Shown here: piece after piece, positions 41,180 to 51,097 of the stretch
Position numbering within the stretch: the stretch's first letter is position 1
How the letters are laid out: each line of letters starts with the position of its first letter
Assembly (NCBI RefSeq): GCF_021365465.1
Contig: NZ_CP089932.1
Coordinates: 3,038,001-3,102,000 of the forward strand
DNA length: 64,000 bases
Direction of reading: 5' to 3'
Origin: Erwinia tracheiphila
GTDB lineage: Bacteria; Pseudomonadota; Gammaproteobacteria; Enterobacterales; Enterobacteriaceae
Program-made: the position numbers and the translations under genes
The notes under the pieces: model-generated
What the model was told of the DNA's origin: nothing
The model's database searches: none
Seen by the model: only the letters and a program-made list of their open reading frames with translations

Positions 41180-44100
41180 ATGACTTTTATACACCATGCT
41201 GCCTGCTCTGTTGCGTCTTCATATGAACCGGGGTTACACGACAAACTCCACGATATTCTGGCCATGCTAAGTGACCATGCTTTGAGCATGCCAGAGCAAA
41301 CTGCTGTAAAAGATGAAAGCACCTCACTCACCTACCGGGATTTCCAGCAGCGGGTCTCGCGTGATGCAGCCAGTCTGGACGCGCTGATTGACGAAACCGT
41401 CCAGTTTATAGGGCTATGGTGTGATCCCTCAGTCGACATGGTATGTGGCGCCTGGAGCATTCTGGCCGCCGGACGCGCCTATCTTCCCTTGGCACCCGAG
41501 TACCCCGCCGAACGTATTCGCTATATGATCGAAGACTCCGGCGTTACCGTGCTGTTGACGCAGCCGCACCTGAAAGCGCAGCTGATGGCTATTGTGGATA
41601 AGAGCGTCACTGTTCTCACACAGAGCGATCTGCAACAGGTCAGGCCTGCTCCGTGCCCCAGAACACCCGACCATAACCAGGCGCGACTGGCCTATATGAT
41701 CTACACCTCTGGCAGTACCGGTAAACCCAAAGGGGTGATGGTGACCTGGCACAATATCTCTTCTCAGATGGCGTGGCTGAAAGATCGCTTCGGCTTTGAC
41801 TACCGGGACACCCTTTTGCAGAAAACGCCGGTGAGTTTTGATGCTGCCCAGTGGGAAATACTGGCACCGGCATTGGGCTGTGGAATGATGGTCGGTCCAA
41901 AAAACTGTTACCGCGATGCGGACGCGATGATTAAAATAGTGCAAAAGCACAGCATTACCATTCTGCAATGTGTTCCTACCCTGCTTCAGGCGCTGGTTGA
42001 GCATCCATTATTTCCTGACTGCGTGACGTTAAAACAGGTATTTAGCGGCGGTGAAATTCTGACCCGCAGCCTGGCTGAAGAATTTTTCCAGCGTCTGCCT
42101 GAGGCACGCCTGACCAATCTGTACGGTCCCACCGAATGCACCATCAATGCTTCCAGTTTTACCCTTGATGCGCTGGCCGTTTCCTCTTATCCCGATGCCA
42201 TCGCCATTGGTCACCCCGTAGCTGACACGCGCTACCATGTGCTGAACAGCGCACATGAGCCAGTCAAACCCGGGGAAACCGGTGAGCTTTATATTTCAGG
42301 TGCGCAGGTTGCCAGGGGTTACTGGCGACGTCCCGACCTCACCCGCGAAAAATTTATTTCTGCCAGCGGCAGAATCATACCCGGCCATGAGCGCCTGTAC
42401 AGGACTGGCGATTTGGTCCGTCAGGATACGGCCGGGAACACCTGGTTTGTCAGCAGAGCGGACAACCAAATAAAGTTGCGCGGCTATCGCGTTGAACTGG
42501 ACGAAATCCGGCTGGCGATTGAAAAACATCACTGGGTCCAAAATGCAGCAGTGATTGTGCAGGACGCTACCTGTTCGGGCTTTCAGGTGCTGATCGCCTG
42601 TATTGAACTGGACAAACATCAGGCGGCATTGATGGACCAAGGCAATCACGATCGCCATCATATTACCAAGGCCAACAAACTTCAGGTGAAAGCACAGCTT
42701 TCTAACGCAGGCTGTCGTCAATTGTCAGCACGGCAGGAGGCGGAAAGCATCGCCCTGCCCTTTAAAACCCCGGAGAGAAAGCACTGGGAAGCGGCATTTG
42801 GCCGTAAAACCTACCGTTTTTTTGAGGGCGACCCGCATATTAAACGGGAAACGCTGATAAAGGTATTACAGCGTCGGCCAGATGCCGTCAGCACCCCGGA
42901 TGCCCTTAACCTTGATAATCTTGGAAAACTGCTGCGCTATTTCGGGCAGTTTATCAGTGAAGACAGGCTGCTGCCCAAATACACTTATGCTTCACCGGGC
43001 GCGCTTTATGCCACCCAACTTTACCTTGAACTGGACGGTATCGCGGGACTGCCGGGTGCCGTTTATTACTATCATCCGGTAGCGCATTCTCTGGTTCCCA
43101 TCGCACCGCTCTCCGGCACATCAGCCCCCTGGATAAAACTGCATTTCATCGGTGACCGCGACGCCATTGAACCGGTCTACAAGAATAATTTGCGTGAAGT
43201 GCTGGAGATGGAAACCGGCCATATGCTGGGGTTATTTGATGAATTATTGCCAGCATTTGGGCTGTATGCCGAACGCTCTGGCTCGCAGAGAGGTGCGCTC
43301 CCACACTGGTACGACGGTAAACAGGATAACGATTATCTTGGCGGCTATCTTGTCAGTACCTCACCAGCAAAGCCCGATGCAGCAAGCATCCAGACCTGGC
43401 TGCAACTTCATTGCCCTGTCGATGGGCTGGATCCGGGACTCTATTTATTTCAACATGGCGCACTGCATTATATCAACGAGCGCATGCTGCAGAAAAAGGA
43501 TGTGATTGCCATTAACCAGCGGGTTTTTGAACGGGCGCAGTTTGGTATTGGCGTGGTTTGCAACGGTGCAGACCCGGATGAGCATTACGTGCTGGCAGGG
43601 CGTGAAATGCATCGCCTGCAAAACAATGACCACCTACTGGGGATGATGCCATCCGGCTACAGTTCTAAAAGCAATCACGACCTCCCCGCTGCGACGGAAA
43701 TGCGCAAGATACTGGCACAGTTTAATATGCCAATGGACTGCTTTTATTTCTGCATCGGTGGCCCGGTGAGCAAAGCACAGTATCTGCATAAAGGCATGAA
43801 TGAAGATCGCATCCATATGCAGGGCCCCGTTGAGCTACTGAAAGAAGATCTGGCTAACCAGTTGCCCAGCTATATGATCCCAAATAACGTGGTCATTCTT
43901 GATCGTCTGCCGCAGACCGCCAATGGGAAAATCGATAGTCTCGCACTGAAAGCCCTGCCCGAGCTTAATCAGACTGAGGGGAACAGTGAAAAAATAGCGC
44001 TCAAAACCAACGTGGAAAAAACCATTGGGGAAATCTGGTGTTCGGTAATGAAGTGGCAGCAGGTCTGGGCCACGGAAGACTTTTTCGCCAGCGGCGGTAA

Positions 44101-45034
44101 TTCCCTTACCGCTGTCGCGCTGATCAACCGCATAAATAAAACCTTTGCCATCAGGTTACCGCTGCAGACGATCTTTCAAACGCCCACGGTCAGTGGACTG
44201 GCCAGCGCCGTGGAAAAATACGGCCAGCATTCAGCGGCCTGTTCCAGGATTATCAATCTGAACGGCTTTACACAACGTCCCGTATTCTGCTGGCCGGGCC
44301 TCGGTGGCTATCCGTTAAATCTCAGGGAACTGGCGGAAAAACTCCCCGACCAGCGCGCTTTTTTTGGCATCCAGTCGCTGGGCATCAACGAAGGTGAAAC
44401 ACCTCTGGCTACCATTACGCACATGGCGCAGGAGGATATCGCTCAGATTAAAACCGTTCAGCCAGACGGACCTTATACCCTCTGGGGCTACTCCTTTGGT
44501 GCGCGCGTTGCTTTTGAGGCAGCGGCACAGCTGGAAGCACAGGGGGAAACGGTTGAAGCGCTCTGCCTGTTAGCACCCGGTGCACCCATCACACAAATCG
44601 AGCGTGAACAGCGCTACAGCCACTGGGTGACCTTTGATAACCCGGTCTTTGTGGCGATTTTATTTTCGGTGTTCGCTCATCAGATAGGGGGAGAACTGCT
44701 TGAGCGTTGCCTGGCAAAATGTAAAACCCGTGAGGCATTTATTGCCTTCATCTGCCAGCGTTTTCCTCTGCTTCACGTTGACGTCGTTGCACGTATTATT
44801 CACATCGTCGAAACGACCTATAACTTTAGCTATACCTTTGATGAACTGAAGGATCGTCAAATCAGCGCACCCATCACCATTGTTAAGGCGCTGGGAGATA
44901 ACTACTCTTTTCTGGATAATGCCCCGGTTTTCAGTAAGCAAAAACCTGCGCTGATTGAACTCGATACCGACCACTTTCGGTTACTGAAGCCTGATGGCAT
45001 TAATGAACTGCTGCAAAAACTGCTATTGCCCTGA
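41180..45034 (+). CDS. indC: Indigoidine synthase, single-module NRPS (A-Ox-T-TE)
   Basis: 1284 residues, close to the 1282 of BpsA. Adenylation domain: SGSTGKPKGV near residue 176, VSFDAAQWEI at the specificity pocket, YGPTECTIN, YRTGDLV, and A10 motif LPQTANGKID near 910. Between A8 and A10 an FMN oxidase domain is inserted (ARKTYRFFEG near 542, SPGALYATQLYLE near 603, EPVYKNN near 663, GYSSKSNHDLP near 825). Thiolation domain: FFASGGNSL, phosphopantetheine Ser near 974. Thioesterase: GYSFG near 1102. It activates and cyclises L-glutamine, oxidises it and dimerises to blue indigoidine. A phosphopantetheinyl transferase must act from elsewhere. Followed nine bases later by indA. Confidence 0.97.
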   Translation: MTFIHHAACSVASSYEPGLHDKLHDILAMLSDHALSMPEQTAVKDESTSLTYRDFQQRVSRDAASLDALIDETVQFIGLWCDPSVDMVCGAWSILAAGRAYLPLAPEYPAERIRYMIEDSGVTVLLTQPHLKAQLMAIVDKSVTVLTQSDLQQVRPAPCPRTPDHNQARLAYMIYTSGSTGKPKGVMVTWHNISSQMAWLKDRFGFDYRDTLLQKTPVSFDAAQWEILAPALGCGMMVGPKNCYRDADAMIKIVQKHSITILQCVPTLLQALVEHPLFPDCVTLKQVFSGGEILTRSLAEEFFQRLPEARLTNLYGPTECTINASSFTLDALAVSSYPDAIAIGHPVADTRYHVLNSAHEPVKPGETGELYISGAQVARGYWRRPDLTREKFISASGRIIPGHERLYRTGDLVRQDTAGNTWFVSRADNQIKLRGYRVELDEIRLAIEKHHWVQNAAVIVQDATCSGFQVLIACIELDKHQAALMDQGNHDRHHITKANKLQVKAQLSNAGCRQLSARQEAESIALPFKTPERKHWEAAFGRKTYRFFEGDPHIKRETLIKVLQRRPDAVSTPDALNLDNLGKLLRYFGQFISEDRLLPKYTYASPGALYATQLYLELDGIAGLPGAVYYYHPVAHSLVPIAPLSGTSAPWIKLHFIGDRDAIEPVYKNNLREVLEMETGHMLGLFDELLPAFGLYAERSGSQRGALPHWYDGKQDNDYLGGYLVSTSPAKPDAASIQTWLQLHCPVDGLDPGLYLFQHGALHYINERMLQKKDVIAINQRVFERAQFGIGVVCNGADPDEHYVLAGREMHRLQNNDHLLGMMPSGYSSKSNHDLPAATEMRKILAQFNMPMDCFYFCIGGPVSKAQYLHKGMNEDRIHMQGPVELLKEDLANQLPSYMIPNNVVILDRLPQTANGKIDSLALKALPELNQTEGNSEKIALKTNVEKTIGEIWCSVMKWQQVWATEDFFASGGNSLTAVALINRINKTFAIRLPLQTIFQTPTVSGLASAVEKYGQHSAACSRIINLNGFTQRPVFCWPGLGGYPLNLRELAEKLPDQRAFFGIQSLGINEGETPLATITHMAQEDIAQIKTVQPDGPYTLWGYSFGARVAFEAAAQLEAQGETVEALCLLAPGAPITQIEREQRYSHWVTFDNPVFVAILFSVFAHQIGGELLERCLAKCKTREAFIAFICQRFPLLHVDVVARIIHIVETTYNFSYTFDELKDRQISAPITIVKALGDNYSFLDNAPVFSKQKPALIELDTDHFRLLKPDGINELLQKLLLP

Positions 45035-45043
45035 GCCACACGG

Positions 45044-45988
45044 ATGAAAAATATGTTGAATAAAGAATTTGAGCTGGACTATCTCCCGGAAGTGAAAGAA
45101 GCCCTTGCACAGGGCCGCCCGGTGGTTGCACTGGAGTCCAATGTCATCACGCACGGCCTGAATTACCCGGACAATCTGGCAACCGCCCTGCAGGTTGAAG
45201 CCGCCGTGCGCGCCAGCGGCTGCGTTCCGTCCACCACTGGCATTGATAATGGCAGGGTTCTGGTGGGCATGAATTACCAGCAGCTGGAACGTTTTGCCAC
45301 CACGGCGGGTATCGCCAAGGTATCCAGCCGCGATCTGCCTTTTATACTGGCCACCGGAGCAATGGGTGCCACCAGCGTGGCATCATCTCTGGTGATTGCC
45401 GAACTGGCCGGTATTCCCTTCTTTTCCTCAGCCGGACTGGGCGGAGTGCATCGTGGAGCGGAAACCTCCATGGATATCTCCGCCGATCTCATTCAGCTTA
45501 CGCGCTCAAAAGTTACGGTAATCTGCGCCGGGGTTAAAAACATCCTTGATGTCGGCCTGACGCTGGAATACCTCGAAACCCAGTGCGTGCCTGTCGTTTC
45601 CTGGCAGTGCGATGATTTCCCGGCCTTTTATTGCCGCAGCAGCGGTTTTAAAAGCCCCATGCGCATTGATTGCAGCGAGCAGATTGCCCGTGCAATTGAA
45701 ATCAATCGCCACCTGCCGGGTGCAGCCGGGCTGGTGATTGCCACACCAACGCGGGAAGAAGACGCCATTAACAGCGAAGAGGTTCAGCAGGCCATTGAAG
45801 AGGCCACCTCTCAGGCAAAAAATAACGGCATTACCGGCAACGGCGTCACAAAATTTATTATGAAAGCCGTGGAGAAGATGACCGCAGGTCGCTCCGCAGA
45901 AGCGAATAAGGCGGTGCTGATAAATACGGCCCGGATAGCGGGAGAGATTGCCATGGCGCATTACCTTTATCGCCAGAAACATCAGTAA
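45044..45988 (+). CDS. indA: IndA, pseudouridine-5'-phosphate glycosidase-like
   Basis: 314 residues. Catalytic residues of E. coli PsuG are conserved: Glu 31 (ALESN), Asp 148 region (MDISAD) and Lys 165 (CAGVKNILD). GGVHRGAE is intact. PsuG reversibly makes or breaks a C-C glycosidic bond between a base and ribose-5-phosphate. Position nine bases after indC marks it as IndA, which in indigoidine/minimycin systems may link the IndC-derived ring to ribose-5-phosphate. The start at 45044 is chosen for spacing to indC; an in-frame ATG lies at 45053. Confidence 0.92.
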   Translation: MKNMLNKEFELDYLPEVKEALAQGRPVVALESNVITHGLNYPDNLATALQVEAAVRASGCVPSTTGIDNGRVLVGMNYQQLERFATTAGIAKVSSRDLPFILATGAMGATSVASSLVIAELAGIPFFSSAGLGGVHRGAETSMDISADLIQLTRSKVTVICAGVKNILDVGLTLEYLETQCVPVVSWQCDDFPAFYCRSSGFKSPMRIDCSEQIARAIEINRHLPGAAGLVIATPTREEDAINSEEVQQAIEEATSQAKNNGITGNGVTKFIMKAVEKMTAGRSAEANKAVLINTARIAGEIAMAHYLYRQKHQ

Positions 45989-46009
45989 ATCACGAGGAGA
46001 ACAGAAACA

Positions 46010-46237
46010 ATGACGCACGTTAATGTGAGTTTCCATCAGGGACCGGAAGAGCAGGTCGATTTGAACGCGCTCTCGTCAGCCCTCACCGAGGTTATCATTG
46101 AAAAACCTGGCGTGGACAGTCGGTTCGTCTCTGTCACTATCGAACCGGTGGCGAAAGCCCGCTGGTCAGAACAGGTGCTGGAAAAGTATATCAACCAGCC
46201 GAATTATCGGGTGATCAAACCCGTCAGCTACACATAA
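46010..46237 (+). CDS. Tautomerase-fold protein lacking Pro1
   Basis: 75 residues with the 4-oxalocrotonate tautomerase/PptA-like fold (VNVSFHQGPEEQVDLNALSS ... RFVSVTIEPVAKARW). It begins Met-Thr (MTHVNVSF); active enzymes have Pro directly after Met. RBS GAGGAG precedes the ATG. It starts 21 bases after indA, so is the last gene of the indC operon. Without Pro1 classical tautomerase chemistry is unlikely; a binding or altered catalytic role is possible. Confidence 0.75.
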   Translation: MTHVNVSFHQGPEEQVDLNALSSALTEVIIEKPGVDSRFVSVTIEPVAKARWSEQVLEKYINQPNYRVIKPVSYT

Positions 46238-46497
46238 TTACCCGACCCCGCACCGCCGCAACCTGACAGCCTGCGGCGAGAACGGCGATTTACTGACAAG
46301 CTGCTATTGCATCCCTGACGCTCACTAACCAGCAGCATTAACACCACGTTTAACACTGGCGGACAAGCCAGCCCTTGACCACGCAGTCGTCCATCCGGCT
46401 GCGCTTTTGCACGAAGACCTGTCCCTGCTAACTCAACAATTGATATCGCTTTTGCCACGGGCGGCGATTAGATATTAACCAGCCCGTAACCGGACGA

Positions 46498-48936
46498 TCA
46501 GCTTTCTGCGCCATCATCCAGCAGCACTTTTTGCCCGTTGCGCTGTTCCACAATCATTGTTTGCGGCGACGAAAGTACCACGCCTTCTTTGCGCAAACGG
46601 GTCAGAATATCGAACAACAAATCGCTCTTGGCACCCGATACCTGACGCGGGCTAGCCACATTTCCAGTCACCGACAGAACAATGCCCTCAGGGATCAGAT
46701 CTTTAAAGGTCACCGATGGTTCTGGTGTCTCAAGAATACGCTCGTTCTCAATGTAAACATCCAGCAGCAGCTGGCGAACCTGCACCGGATCGATATCCAG
46801 TGGGAAGGTCAGCGTGATGGTCGCAACACCCTGCGCATTGCCCATGGTGGCATTGCGCACGTTCTGAGAGATAAATTGCGAATTCGGTACGATCACCGTC
46901 GAACGGTCACCAAGCTGGATTTCAGTGGCGCGCACGTTAATGCGCCGGATATCGCCCTCAATTCCACTGATACTGACCAGATCGCCCACCTTTACAGGCC
47001 GTTCGGTTAGCAGGATTAGACCGGAAATAAAGTTTTTTACGATTTCCTGCAGACCAAAACCGATACCCACCGACAGGGCGCTGACGATCCACGCCAGCTT
47101 GTTCCACTGTAGCCCCATAATGGATAGCGCCAGCAGAAACACCATCACATAGCCGAGGTTACTGAACAGGGTAATCAGCGACACGCGCATCCCGGCGTCC
47201 ATGGTGGTTTTCGGCAGGAAATCCTGGTCCAGCCAGCGCCGGGCAGCGCGCAGTATGTAAATACCAACGATCAGGCAAAGCAGCGCGTTGAGTACGTGCG
47301 CCGGCACGATATTGAGCGTTTCAAGCCCTTTCCCGCCCCAGAACTCAATGGTTTTTTGCACCAGCTCAATGGGCGTCCCGCTACCAAAGGTGCCGTTAAG
47401 CAGCGCCATAGCCGCCACCAGCACCAGCAGCGTTTTACCGGTTGCCCCCAGCAGCGTCGCCACCTGGCCGAGATGTCGCGCATCAATATTCAGTGAACGC
47501 TGAATGCTTTTTCCCGACGCATTATTTACCGAGAACAGCGTTTCACAAGCATCGGCCACCAGCGGACTGAGGATATAAAAAGAACCCAAAACAATGCCCA
47601 TCCAAATCAGCTCATAGGCCAGGAAACGGGCCAACGCCACGTAACCAATCACCAACGCCAGTAAAATCGCTATCCCGGCAAGGGTGATCGCCATCTGGAT
47701 CAGCCCCACCAGCGTAGAACGGGCCTCGGGCTGTCCGCCCGCCAGAATGATTTTACGTCTGGCGCGGTTGACGCGAAAACTGATGGAAAGCGCCGTGCAG
47801 CCAATCAGCAATGCGGTAACACCACTGGCCAGTACCGTAGTGGCAACGCTGGTGTTCGCGCTCTGATTGAGGGTTTCCAGCATCTGAAAAACAAACACCA
47901 GTCCGGCGGTCAGCGGCGGAAAGGGTTTGAGCGCCAGTGCCACCGGATTCGAGATATTGGGCAGGCGCCAGGAAGGACGGCGGGTAGAAAGAAACGCCCT
48001 GCCGAGTCCGGCAATCAGTCCGCAGATAATACTCAGCCCAACCAGCTTATCGGCAAAGGTGCGCACATCATCCACCACCTCACTATGTCGGGTAAATGCA
48101 AGGTTAAGGAAATTGAACGCCAGCGCCACCGCAACCAGCGTGGTTATTGCCGTTGCGGCAGCCAGGAAGCTGCGGCGCAGTCGCCCTTCCGGCAGCAGAT
48201 GGATGCCCACCCATGCCAGAAACTGCTCAAGATAACGCCGTCCCTGGCTGGCAACCAGCACCGCCAGCAATATCCAAATCACCGTCCCCAGACGCCAGTC
48301 CGGTTGCCATGAGAGCGTAGCGGTGTTAGCCAACTCGCTGAGGAAATCGCTGATTCTGGCACCATCATCACTCTCGGTGTTGAACATCGGCGCCCAGAAA
48401 CGCGGACCAAAAAAACTGCCTGTATTGAGCGCAAGCTGGGTTTTTAACCCTTCACGGCGCAGGCTGACAATCTGCGCAGAGAGATTAATCGCCCCGCTCT
48501 TAATCGACTCAGCCTGCTGAACCTGGTCGTCGATCTTTGCTTTCTGGTTTTCCAGATTCTTACGCTTGCTGGTCACTTCAGCGGTTTCTTTTACGCCGCT
48601 GTCCGCTTTCGGTGCTGGTCCCAGCACACCCAGCTGTGCCTGTAACTGCGTCCGCTGAGGCGTAATCCCCTGGATCAACGTGTCGGCATCGCCAGAAAGT
48701 TCAATGGCCATATCATTCAGCGCGGACAGGCGGCCGTCATTGGTTTCGCCCGAGACCTGCTGCTTGATTTTATCCAGCACCTTTTGCATTTTCGGCAGTT
48801 CAACCGCCGCATTGACTTTTACCGGCGCTTCGCCTGCCTGCTGGCTGGCCTCATCGCTGGCAGCATGGACCATCCCCGTCAGCAGGGTGACAAAAACTAA
48901 CAGACAAAGGCGAAAGAGGTTTCGTAAATCAGACAT
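46498..48936 (-). CDS. MscS-family mechanosensitive channel with DUF3772 periplasmic domain
   Basis: 812 residues. The signal peptide (LCLLVFVTLLTGMVHA) is followed by a periplasmic helical DUF3772 region with coiled-coil-like stretches (ENQKAKIDDQVQQAESIK). About ten membrane spans and the MscS pore/vestibule follow: GIGFGLQEIVKNFISGL and VGDLVSISGIEGDIRRINVRATEI. It releases solutes on hypo-osmotic shock. No E. coli orthologue in this position. Intact, while ybiO in this window is dead. The 260 bases between its stop and the tautomerase gene hold no gene. Confidence 0.9.
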   Translation of the reverse strand: MSDLRNLFRLCLLVFVTLLTGMVHAASDEASQQAGEAPVKVNAAVELPKMQKVLDKIKQQVSGETNDGRLSALNDMAIELSGDADTLIQGITPQRTQLQAQLGVLGPAPKADSGVKETAEVTSKRKNLENQKAKIDDQVQQAESIKSGAINLSAQIVSLRREGLKTQLALNTGSFFGPRFWAPMFNTESDDGARISDFLSELANTATLSWQPDWRLGTVIWILLAVLVASQGRRYLEQFLAWVGIHLLPEGRLRRSFLAAATAITTLVAVALAFNFLNLAFTRHSEVVDDVRTFADKLVGLSIICGLIAGLGRAFLSTRRPSWRLPNISNPVALALKPFPPLTAGLVFVFQMLETLNQSANTSVATTVLASGVTALLIGCTALSISFRVNRARRKIILAGGQPEARSTLVGLIQMAITLAGIAILLALVIGYVALARFLAYELIWMGIVLGSFYILSPLVADACETLFSVNNASGKSIQRSLNIDARHLGQVATLLGATGKTLLVLVAAMALLNGTFGSGTPIELVQKTIEFWGGKGLETLNIVPAHVLNALLCLIVGIYILRAARRWLDQDFLPKTTMDAGMRVSLITLFSNLGYVMVFLLALSIMGLQWNKLAWIVSALSVGIGFGLQEIVKNFISGLILLTERPVKVGDLVSISGIEGDIRRINVRATEIQLGDRSTVIVPNSQFISQNVRNATMGNAQGVATITLTFPLDIDPVQVRQLLLDVYIENERILETPEPSVTFKDLIPEGIVLSVTGNVASPRQVSGAKSDLLFDILTRLRKEGVVLSSPQTMIVEQRNGQKVLLDDGAES

Positions 48937-49029
48937 GAAAAATTCCGGATAAAAAACAGGATCGCTAAACGCGCGTCCACCTGGGTGAACGCTGCATTTA
49001 TCCTGCCTGCAACGGCAGGATAAAGTTAA

Positions 49030-50001
49030 TTACTCAATGACGTCAGCTGCACCGTCATTACTGACCATTTCCGCTGCCTTCTGCTTTTTATAGCTCAGTG
49101 CGGCAGGCGGGACCGGCGAAATCTTGCCGGTTTCCAGCCAGTTTCGCAGACGATTGGCGTCAGCAAAATGGGTATATTTCCCAAAAGCGTCCAGCACCAC
49201 CAGCGCGACCGGGCGCTGATTAATCACCGTGCGCATCACCAGGCAATGACCTGCCTGATTGGTAAAGCCAGTTTTTGTCAGCTGAATATGCCAGTCAGGC
49301 CGGTACACCAGATGATTGGTGTTGCGGAATGGCAGAGTGTAGTTCGGACTTCTGAAGGTCGCCATCTGCTCATGGGTGGTACTGAGTTCACCGATCAGGG
49401 GATAGCGTTTGGTGGCAATCAGTAGCTTCGTCAGATCGCGTGCGGTGGAAACATTGAAAATTGACAGCCCGGTCGGCTCAACGTAGCGGGTACTGGTCAT
49501 GCCCAATGCATGTGCTTTCGCATTCATTGCGCGAATGAACGCGTCATAGCCACCGGGATAATGATGCGCCAGACTGGCTGCAGCACGGTTTTCTGACGAC
49601 ATCAGCGCCAGCAACATCATATTTTTACGACTGATTTCGCTGTTCAGCCGCACTCGCGAATAAACGCCGCGCATTTCCGGCGTGTGGCTGATATCGACAC
49701 TGAGCATTTCATCCATCGGCTGGTGGGCATCCAGCGCAACCATCACCGTCATCAGTTTGGTGATCGAGGCCATTGGCCGAACCAGATCCGGGTGGCTGGC
49801 ATAGATCACGTTGTTATTATTCAGATCAACAATCATGGCGCTGCCAGAGGCAATCTCCGGCTGGGTGGCGAGCTGTGCCTGGCGGGGACTGGCGCTGGCC
49901 GGATGCAGGAAAACCGCGCCGGAGAAAAGGAAAGCCAGACTGAGAAACGACAAGCGAATTTTTGCAGGCATCTTAAAAAACTTAACCGGGTGGTGATTCA
50001 T
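49030..50001 (-). CDS. pbpG: D-alanyl-D-alanine endopeptidase PbpG (PBP7)
   Basis: 323 residues. Penicillin-binding motifs SITK, SSEN and KTGFT are intact, and the signal sequence ends near ASA. It cleaves D-Ala-meso-DAP cross-links in peptidoglycan. The start at 50001 has AAGG about six bases upstream; 49971 ([11 protein letters not shown]) matches the E. coli N-terminus and is an alternative giving 313 residues. Gene order pbpG-yohC-yohD matches E. coli. Confidence 0.94.
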   Translation of the reverse strand: MNHHPVKFFKMPAKIRLSFLSLAFLFSGAVFLHPASASPRQAQLATQPEIASGSAMIVDLNNNNVIYASHPDLVRPMASITKLMTVMVALDAHQPMDEMLSVDISHTPEMRGVYSRVRLNSEISRKNMMLLALMSSENRAAASLAHHYPGGYDAFIRAMNAKAHALGMTSTRYVEPTGLSIFNVSTARDLTKLLIATKRYPLIGELSTTHEQMATFRSPNYTLPFRNTNHLVYRPDWHIQLTKTGFTNQAGHCLVMRTVINQRPVALVVLDAFGKYTHFADANRLRNWLETGKISPVPPAALSYKKQKAAEMVSNDGAADVIE

Positions 50002-50240
50002 GTGCAGCCTTGCTGCACGCCGCCACCGCGCTGTGCAGGCTTCACGGGGCTGGCCTGCGTATCATACGCCGCATATTTAGTAGTTTCCTAAAGTTTATTC
50101 GTTTCCAGGCGTTAATGGCGTGTTGACCTGAGGAAGACAAGATCCGGTTGTGCGTCATTTCGGCAGTCAGGTACTGCAGCAGGGTCTTAGCCCCGCCGCA
50201 CGCACGTTAAGCATGGCCCCACTCAAACGGACGAGCAAGA

Positions 50241-50826
50241 TTAAACCAGCTGATAACCATAGCCCCAAAGCAACACCGTCAGGGCCAGCAGAACTTCAAG
50301 AACCAGCACTCCAATTGCCAGTGTCGAACCGGTGAAGCACAGGCTTTCCTGCTGCTCAATATTTAAAAAGGTCGGGATACCGACGTAAAGCAGGTAGCCG
50401 GTATATAACAACGCCAGTGCGCCAACCAGAACGCAGAGCCACACCAGTGGATAGAGTGCAACCAGCCCGCTGATAAACAGTGGCGTGGTAACATAACCGG
50501 CAAAGACCGTGCAGCGAGTCCGCTCAGGGCGCTGTGGAAAATCCCGTGCCATCCAGTGAATAACACGGCCCATCACCGCCCCCCCCGCCAGAATCAGCGC
50601 ATAAAACAATACCGCTAACCCTTCCGCTGGCTAACGACAGCGGAAGGGTTAGCGGCGCCCCCAGATCCCAACCGATTTGCGTCGTGCCGACAAATGCACA
50701 GATCACCGGAATCAGCGCCATAAGTAAAACATGGTGCATGTAGTGATGAGATACAGTTTCATTTTCCCGCCGGATATGGCGCATCTCCTGGCCAGGATGC
50801 ACCAGCAGTCCCCAGACATGATTCAT
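50241..50826 (-). pseudogene. yohC: yohC (Yip1-family inner-membrane protein), frame shifted
   Basis: Starts at 50826 behind GAGGAGTGAAAAT: MNHVWGLLVHPGQEM, collinear with E. coli YohC (RENETVSHHYMHHVLLMALIP, GTTQIGWDLG). After PLTLPLSLASG the frame is wrong. The other frame then reads GLAVLFYALILAGGAVMG and runs to the natural end at 50241 (WGYGYQLV). The shift coincides exactly with an 18-base perfect inverted repeat. Confidence 0.9.
50612..50655. repeat. Perfect 18-bp inverted repeat at the yohC frameshift
   Basis: CCGCTAACCCTTCCGCTG (50612-50629) and its exact complement CAGCGGAAGGGTTAGCGG (50638-50655) surround an 8-base loop. The repeat covers the point where yohC loses frame, consistent with a hairpin-templated insertion. 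Confidence 0.9.
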
Positions 50827-51097
50827 ATTTTCACTCCTCTGCTACGAAAGGTGGCCGCCTCATCGGCGTATCGTCTGAAGTATAAAAGGTGCCACACTGT
50901 TTGTTTTTTAATCTGCGCCGCAACACACTAATCAGTTCAATTTTCGACGAAAAAACTGCCTTCGACGCAATTTAAACACCAGTGTATAGACTCAATGTTT
51001 GCAGACTAAAAATCGCGGATGGCAGAGGACGGCCAGCAGCAAATTCAGACGCTGACAGAACCTGCAGGCTGTCAACAGCCATAAGGAGAACAGGCAA

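Noticed and set aside
42805..43700. Oxidase segment of IndC as a separate nitroreductase/SagB-type RiPP enzyme
   Set aside because: It lies in one continuous frame between adenylation motifs A8 and A10, exactly as in indigoidine synthases, so it is an inserted domain rather than a RiPP oxidase.
46531..47010. 159-codon ORF on the plus strand inside the MscS-like gene
   Set aside because: Antisense to the conserved channel domain.
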